Shown piece by piece: positions 54,170-58,594 of a stretch of DNA of 58,594 nt. Source of the DNA: Candidatus Melainabacteria bacterium (GTDB lineage Bacteria > Cyanobacteriota > Vampirovibrionia > Obscuribacterales > Obscuribacteraceae). Made by a program: the position numbers and the translations under genes. Under the pieces are notes generated by a model, which saw only the letters and a list, made by a program, of their open reading frames with translations, made no database searches and had not been told where the DNA came from. Location of the stretch: NCBI GenBank assembly GCA_027451745.1, contig DAIDIP010000020.1, forward strand, positions 1-58,594, read 5' to 3'. Every line of letters starts with the position of its first letter. The first letter of the stretch is position 1.

Positions 54170-55021
54170 GTGATTAAAAGCAATATATCTGCTAACAAGA
54201 ATAATAAAGTGCCGCTATATCCTTTAATAGGTGGAATAGTCAAGGTTTCGATATTAATGGCATTCACCTTGACTTTACTTCCTTGCTCTTCATTAGCGCA
54301 GGAAGGTGGCACGGTACTAAAAGGTGGCGTTAATGAGGCTAAATATTTAGGTGGCGGCAAAAACCCCAGTTTAAATTTGCGTGATCTTACAAAGGGCAAA
54401 GATGCTTTTGGCAGCAGTGGCACATCTGGTTTACCGTCCGTTGGCGAAAGTTTTGAACCTCCGTCTGAAGCATTCAATTTAAATGCCCAACAATCTGGTA
54501 ATGCAGTAGCTAATGCCACTCCTCCAGGACTTATCCAGAACCCTGACTTTACTAATGAACAAACTGTGCCTGGTTTACAAAATAACCAACCTTTTAATAT
54601 GTCAGCTGAGCAGAATCAATTGCAGCAAAGTGTTCAAAATGATCCAGACAACTCACCAGAAATGCAATTAGCTTGGGATGCTTGGCATAGACGTGTGGCT
54701 GCGGCAATATATGAGAAATTCAATGCCATGGCTCAATTTGCTTTTCGTTATAGTCATCCTTTAGCCTGCTATGTAACTTATACAGTAACAAAAGAAGGAC
54801 AAGTAATTAACGTTCAATTACCGCAAAAAAGTCCAAATGTGGCCTTCAATGCTATGGTAATGCTAGTAATTAATTCTATGTCTGGACAAACTGATATTCT
54901 TGCTTTTCCACCAGGATCGCGACGTACAGCAGTGAATAAAGCTGGTATGTTTACTCAAAATTATGGTGTGCAAGGTTTTAAATATACAACCGGCGATAGA
55001 GAAATTATTCCAGGGCGTTAG
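54170..55021 (+). CDS. Exported protein with TonB-C-like domain
   Basis: 283 aa. Hydrophobic N-terminal segment ending in LTLLPCSSLAQ, probably a signal peptide; a Pro/Gly/Asn-rich linker (30-165); and a C-terminal domain (about 165-270) of the TonB-C kind: WHRRVAAAIYEKFNAMAQFA, CYVTYTVTKEGQVINVQL, NAMVMLVINSM and ILAFPPGSRR. Unlike TonB proper it lacks a clear membrane anchor after the signal. GTG start has no Shine-Dalgarno; an ATG at 54257 is an alternative but shortens the signal. Confidence 0.7.
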   Translation: MIKSNISANKNNKVPLYPLIGGIVKVSILMAFTLTLLPCSSLAQEGGTVLKGGVNEAKYLGGGKNPSLNLRDLTKGKDAFGSSGTSGLPSVGESFEPPSEAFNLNAQQSGNAVANATPPGLIQNPDFTNEQTVPGLQNNQPFNMSAEQNQLQQSVQNDPDNSPEMQLAWDAWHRRVAAAIYEKFNAMAQFAFRYSHPLACYVTYTVTKEGQVINVQLPQKSPNVAFNAMVMLVINSMSGQTDILAFPPGSRRTAVNKAGMFTQNYGVQGFKYTTGDREIIPGR

Positions 55022-55053
55022 CCAAAATTCAAACTGTTGAGAACACTTATATT

Positions 55054-56511
55054 TTGAATAAACGAAATTACAATTACCAAAAAATTGCTCTTGAACTCGC
55101 TGAGATTGTTGGTAGTAATAATGTTTTATCCCAAGCTATCGATTTAGCAGTTTATGGATGTGATGCTGAAACGCTAGACAGTGCAATACCTGATTTAGTA
55201 GTGCTACCAGGTAATACCCAAGAAGTACAAGCAGTGGTGAAAATAGCCAACAAACATTCTTTGCCATATACAGCTAGAGGTGCTGGCACCGGACTGTCAG
55301 GTGGGGCAACCACTGTATGTGGTGGCATAAGTCTTGTGCTAACGAGGATGACAAAAATTATTGAAATAGATCCTCAGCAGCAAATAGCTGTAGTAGAATC
55401 GGGCGTTACTAATAGTTCCGTTTCACAAGCAGTAGCAAAATACCGGCTCTGCTTTGCTCCCGATCCATCTAGCCAGTTAGCTTCAACGATTGGTGGAAAT
55501 ATAGCAGAAAACGCTGGTGGTCCGCATACGCTTAAATATGGGACAACAGTAGATCATGTTTTGGCAATGACGGTTGTTTTGCCAGATGGCAATATTGCTA
55601 AATTTGGTAGCTTGGCTCAAAGAGATTTTGGCTTTGACTGGACCAGTTTGTTTACAGGATCTGAAGGTACTTTAGGCATAGTTACTGAAGCGACACTACG
55701 ATTAATACCATTGTCTGAATTCACACAAACAGCCATAGTTTATTTTCCCACTTTGGAGTCAGGGGGGGGAGCTGTGACAAAAATAATAGCTTCAGGTGTA
55801 ATTCCCTGTGCTATGGAAATGATGGATCAACTTACACTCAATGCTGTTGAAGACGCTTTCCAGCTCGGTCTAAATCGAACAGCCGCAGCTTTGTTAATTG
55901 TAGAAATTGACGGTAATAAAGAAAGTGTTGAAAACGAAAGAACGCAAATTGAACAAATACTTAAAGAACAAGGTGTTTCGGACTATAGCTGGGCTCAGTC
56001 AGACAAAGAGCGAGCCCAAATGTGGAAAGCGCGAAAAGCTGCTTTTGGCGCGCTTGGACGTATTGCTCCCCATGCTTATGTATTAGACGGCGTGGTCCCG
56101 CGTTCACAACTCGCCGCTGCAATTAGAAGCATAGAAGAGATTGGCAAAAAATATGCTCTAACAATCGCTAATATTTTTCATGCTGGCGACGGTAATTTGC
56201 ATCCGGCATTACTTTACGATCAAAATGATTTAGAAGAAACAGAAAAAGTTTTAAAGGCATCCTATGAAATTTTAAAATTGTGTGTTAACTTAGGTGGCGT
56301 TCTCTCAGGAGAACATGGCATTGGTATTGAAAAAGCGCAGGCAATGCCTTATTTGTTTGGTGACTCAGACATGAATATTATGGAATGCGTGAAAAATGCC
56401 TTTGATCCAAAACTACTATGTAATCCTGGCAAAATATTACCTACTCCCAATATTTGTGGAGAATCGGGTATGCGCCCTCTTGCTAGACACAAATTATCTC
56501 TAGGTTGCTGA
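55054..56511 (+). CDS. FAD-linked oxidase, GlcD-like
   Basis: FAD-binding PCMH oxidase of the glycolate/D-lactate dehydrogenase group, 485 aa. FAD-binding half: LPYTARGAGTGLSGGATTVC, PDPSSQLASTIGGNIAENAG and FTGSEGTLGIVTEATL. C-terminal cap: NIFHAGDGNLHPALLYD and LGGVLSGEHGIGIEKAQAMP. It oxidises 2-hydroxyacids. Partner subunits GlcE/GlcF are not in the window. Start TTG at 55054, with no visible Shine-Dalgarno. Confidence 0.88.
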   Translation: MNKRNYNYQKIALELAEIVGSNNVLSQAIDLAVYGCDAETLDSAIPDLVVLPGNTQEVQAVVKIANKHSLPYTARGAGTGLSGGATTVCGGISLVLTRMTKIIEIDPQQQIAVVESGVTNSSVSQAVAKYRLCFAPDPSSQLASTIGGNIAENAGGPHTLKYGTTVDHVLAMTVVLPDGNIAKFGSLAQRDFGFDWTSLFTGSEGTLGIVTEATLRLIPLSEFTQTAIVYFPTLESGGGAVTKIIASGVIPCAMEMMDQLTLNAVEDAFQLGLNRTAAALLIVEIDGNKESVENERTQIEQILKEQGVSDYSWAQSDKERAQMWKARKAAFGALGRIAPHAYVLDGVVPRSQLAAAIRSIEEIGKKYALTIANIFHAGDGNLHPALLYDQNDLEETEKVLKASYEILKLCVNLGGVLSGEHGIGIEKAQAMPYLFGDSDMNIMECVKNAFDPKLLCNPGKILPTPNICGESGMRPLARHKLSLGC

Positions 56512-56701
56512 GTGCAGCAGGAACATATTCCTAATATTAAATGTTGGTCTATATTATCTCAATAGGTGTATGATTATTTTTAATGGTACAAAGCTATTTT
56601 ACTAGCCAGAATAACCTCGATGCCGCCAAATCAATTAACAATGGCTGCGTCGGTGGAGATAATTTTGCTGGCTTCAATTGTTTGCAGGAGGTAAGCCGCA
56701 G

Positions 56702-58438
56702 TTGACAGGTACTCTAGATTTAATCAAGGCTAAAGGACTGAAAAAATCTGAGATTAATCAATTGAATCGCTTATTACAAAAGCGGCTTCCGCCCGACAGG
56801 ATTATTACTATAGATTTAGCCGAAGCGGTAGCAGAGATATCTCATCGCCTTGGACAACCCATATCTCTAGTTGCAAATCGCCGTGGGCAAATAGTTAATG
56901 TAACTCTTGGACAGCCGTGGCAAATTAATACGCCTGAGCTTAGGCAAGTACGTGTAGGGCCAGGCAGATTGTGCGGACATAGAGTTATATATACTCGGCT
57001 GACTGAAAAAGACAAGCATTCAAATAAGAATGGCGACTTTAGTGTTAACAAAGACAATCTTATGTCTTTAGCTAAAAACAGACTTGATTTATTGGCTCAA
57101 GTGAATGTTGATTCAAGAGGCACTTTTAGCAGGACTCATGGTGAACAAAGTCGTTTAGCTGATTCGGTTGAAATTATTCACCTTTTGCCAGATAGAGATA
57201 CCGATGGCAAATTATGGAAACAAATGCCTGCTTGCACGGTACGTTTGGCGCAGGAAGAAGATTTTAGTGTCCTTATCCAAGCTTTAGAAGAAGAATTTCG
57301 CAAACAAGTTCCAGGCTTGCCAGTGCGGGCTGGAGAAGAGCGAGCCATCCTTGTAGGAGTAATTACTGGCGGTGTTGACCCTTGGCAAATGGAAGATGAC
57401 CTGGATGAATTAGCTCAATTAACGCGCACAGCAGGAGCTACTGTATCCAGAAGATTTACTCAGACTAGACGAGAACCAGATCCGCGCTTTTTCCTTGGTG
57501 CTGGTAAAGCACAAGAATTGGCTTTACTTGTTCAAGAAACAGGAGCTAACGTTGTAATTTTGGATCACGAGTTAACTGCCTTACAACACACATCATTGCA
57601 AAAAGCAGTTGGTGTAAAAGTGCTGGATCGCACAGAGCTTATTTTAGATATTTTTGCTCAACGAGCCAGAACTGCAGAAGGTAAATTACAAGTAGAATTA
57701 GCACAACTGAAATATCTTTTACCCCGCCTAATCGGTAAAGGTACTGCCATGAGCCGACTTGGGGGTGGTATTGGTACAAGAGGTCCTGGTGAAACTAAAT
57801 TAGAAATAGATCGTCGACGTATTCGTCAACGTATAAATCATTTAGAAAATGACATTATAAGAATCAAAAATTATCGTGATACGCAACGGCGTATGCGCAA
57901 TGAAAATCATTTACCAGTAATCGCTATTACTGGATATACCAATTCAGGCAAGTCTACTTTGCTTAATGCAATAACCAAAGCAAATGTTTTTGTCGAAGAC
58001 AAATTATTTGCCACTCTTGACCCAACAACACGCAAAACAACTTTGCCCGATCATAGTTCTGTGCTGTTATGTGATACAGTCGGATTTATCAAGAAGCTAC
58101 CTACACCACTAGTTGCCGCTTTTAGAGCCACTTTGGAAGAAGTTTCAGTGGCAGATATTTTACTCCATGTAGTAGATGCTTCTCATCCACATGCTATTGA
58201 TCAAGTTAATAGTGTCTATGATGTTCTAAGCGAATTGGGTGCTATTGATAAGCCAATTATCACTGTATTGAATAAATCAGAAATGGTTCGCAAAGAAGAT
58301 TTGGTTTGGCTTGTTTCGCAAGTGCCAAATCCAGTAGTTATATCAGCAGCGAAAAGACTTGGTTTTCCACATCTAATGAAAAAAATTCAAGACATGGTTT
58401 ACGAGGTTTTCCCGCAGCAAATAAAAGTTATTGCTTAA
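56702..58438 (+). CDS. hflX: GTPase HflX
   Basis: Ribosome-associated GTPase that splits stalled or heat-damaged ribosomes. G domain: GYTNSGKSTLLNAI (G1), DPTTRKTTLP (G2), DTVGFIKKLP (G3), LNKSEM (G4), and the HflX glycine-rich linker RLGGGIGTRGPGETKLE. An N-terminal region of about 200 aa (KKSEINQLNRLLQKRLPPDR onward) precedes the usual HflX domain; this extension is known from Cyanobacteria and Firmicutes. Start: TTG at 56702, placed after GCAGGAGGTAAG (GGAGG ten bases upstream), is preferred to the ORF opening at 56678. Confidence 0.93.
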   Translation: MTGTLDLIKAKGLKKSEINQLNRLLQKRLPPDRIITIDLAEAVAEISHRLGQPISLVANRRGQIVNVTLGQPWQINTPELRQVRVGPGRLCGHRVIYTRLTEKDKHSNKNGDFSVNKDNLMSLAKNRLDLLAQVNVDSRGTFSRTHGEQSRLADSVEIIHLLPDRDTDGKLWKQMPACTVRLAQEEDFSVLIQALEEEFRKQVPGLPVRAGEERAILVGVITGGVDPWQMEDDLDELAQLTRTAGATVSRRFTQTRREPDPRFFLGAGKAQELALLVQETGANVVILDHELTALQHTSLQKAVGVKVLDRTELILDIFAQRARTAEGKLQVELAQLKYLLPRLIGKGTAMSRLGGGIGTRGPGETKLEIDRRRIRQRINHLENDIIRIKNYRDTQRRMRNENHLPVIAITGYTNSGKSTLLNAITKANVFVEDKLFATLDPTTRKTTLPDHSSVLLCDTVGFIKKLPTPLVAAFRATLEEVSVADILLHVVDASHPHAIDQVNSVYDVLSELGAIDKPIITVLNKSEMVRKEDLVWLVSQVPNPVVISAAKRLGFPHLMKKIQDMVYEVFPQQIKVIA

Positions 58439-58594
58439 CTCATTCGAGCGTAATCATTTTTTGCTAGGCGAGTCATATGACTTTCTATTAATGCCATTCG
58501 ACTTCTAACTAGTTCGTCCTGCAAAACAGGGCAATTTTTTTTGAATAAATGATGGGACAAAGAGAACTTTTTATTGGAAAATTTTGTTGTTAAA
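58435..58594 (-). CDS. 3' end of an uncharacterised gene, running off the window
   Basis: A 53-codon frame open from the right edge to a TAA at 58435-58437, convergent with hflX and overlapping it by 3 bp. It ends HMTRLAKNDYARMS, a charged helical C-terminus. No family recognised. It crosses a hairpin that could instead be the hflX terminator. Confidence 0.38.
   Translation of the reverse strand, partial: LTTKFSNKKFSLSHHLFKKNCPVLQDELVRSRMALIESHMTRLAKNDYARMS
58516..58542 (+). terminator. Possible hflX terminator
   Basis: GTCCTG/CAGGGC (58516-58521 with 58527-58532, one G-T pair) around CAAAA, followed by AATTTTTTTT. It is about 80 bp past the hflX stop, on its strand. The overlap with an open frame on the other strand leaves it uncertain. 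Confidence 0.45.

Overview
The window is about 58.6 kb of a compact, AT-rich bacterial chromosome. Several genes mark a Gram-negative-type (diderm) cell: lpxB (lipid A disaccharide synthase), an MsbA-like lipid exporter, murJ, a TonB-C-like secreted protein and a long sulfatase with a signal peptide. Menaquinone appears to be made by the futalosine route (mqnE), with a C-methyltransferase of the MenG/UbiE family. The Ser/Thr kinase with an N-terminal zinc ribbon, the N-terminally extended HflX, the bacterial NurA and the TPR-rich secreted proteins recall uncultured relatives of Cyanobacteria (Vampirovibrionia/Melainabacteria, Obscuribacter-like). That placement is inference from gene flavour, not a phylogeny.

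Layout. (1) 1-3503 is the right end of a genomic island, visibly richer in G+C by eye: an AbiE-type toxin/antitoxin pair with a repeat-rich operator region, a tyrosine integrase, and the 3' half of a tRNA-Leu(UAG) gene as the attachment-site scar. The rest of the island should lie left of the window. (2) 3.6-8.1 kb is a decaying stretch: a metallophosphoesterase with an in-frame amber stop, a frameshifted zinc-ribbon gene beside a TetR regulator, a 3' fragment of serS, an IS4-type insertion sequence with 14-bp inverted ends, and the 3' fragment of a membrane gene. (3) 8.1-11.7 kb holds an AI-2E-family permease, a candidate structured ncRNA with its own terminator, and an unusual ZIP/cupredoxin-like/helical fusion protein.

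(4) 11.7-22.3 kb is core cell-envelope and metabolism: murJ, a PEBP protein, an acyl-CoA carboxyltransferase, an EamA permease, a tandem degenerate GGDEF protein, and the leftward operon secG-menG-lpxB-msbA. (5) 22.4-30 kb has a formylglycine-generating enzyme divergent from its likely substrate sulfatase, a DUF6159-like membrane protein, an acyl-CoA synthetase, cutA, and a deoxyribosyltransferase-like/N-formylglutamate-amidohydrolase-like fusion. (6) 30-41.5 kb is housekeeping: sixA, ruvX, rhodanese, mgtE, NUDIX, MFS, and the leftward operon CNNM-rsmA-ispE-nth-tauE-like. (7) 41.5-58.6 kb has an orphan Clp-N protein, an XRE/zinc-ribbon regulator, nurA, a DUF1189-like protein, mqnE, a TPR-PDZ protein, dprA, a large Ser/Thr kinase, tatD, a TonB-C-like protein, a GlcD-like oxidase and hflX.

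Genes are tightly packed, with several one- to four-base start/stop overlaps and convergent genes that touch or overlap. No CRISPR array, rRNA or complete tRNA gene was seen. Nothing here is an obvious complete new defence system. The points most worth following up are the ncRNA candidate, the two unusual fusion proteins, the repeats between sulfatase and activator, the amber-interrupted phosphoesterase and the non-AUG start of the CNNM gene.
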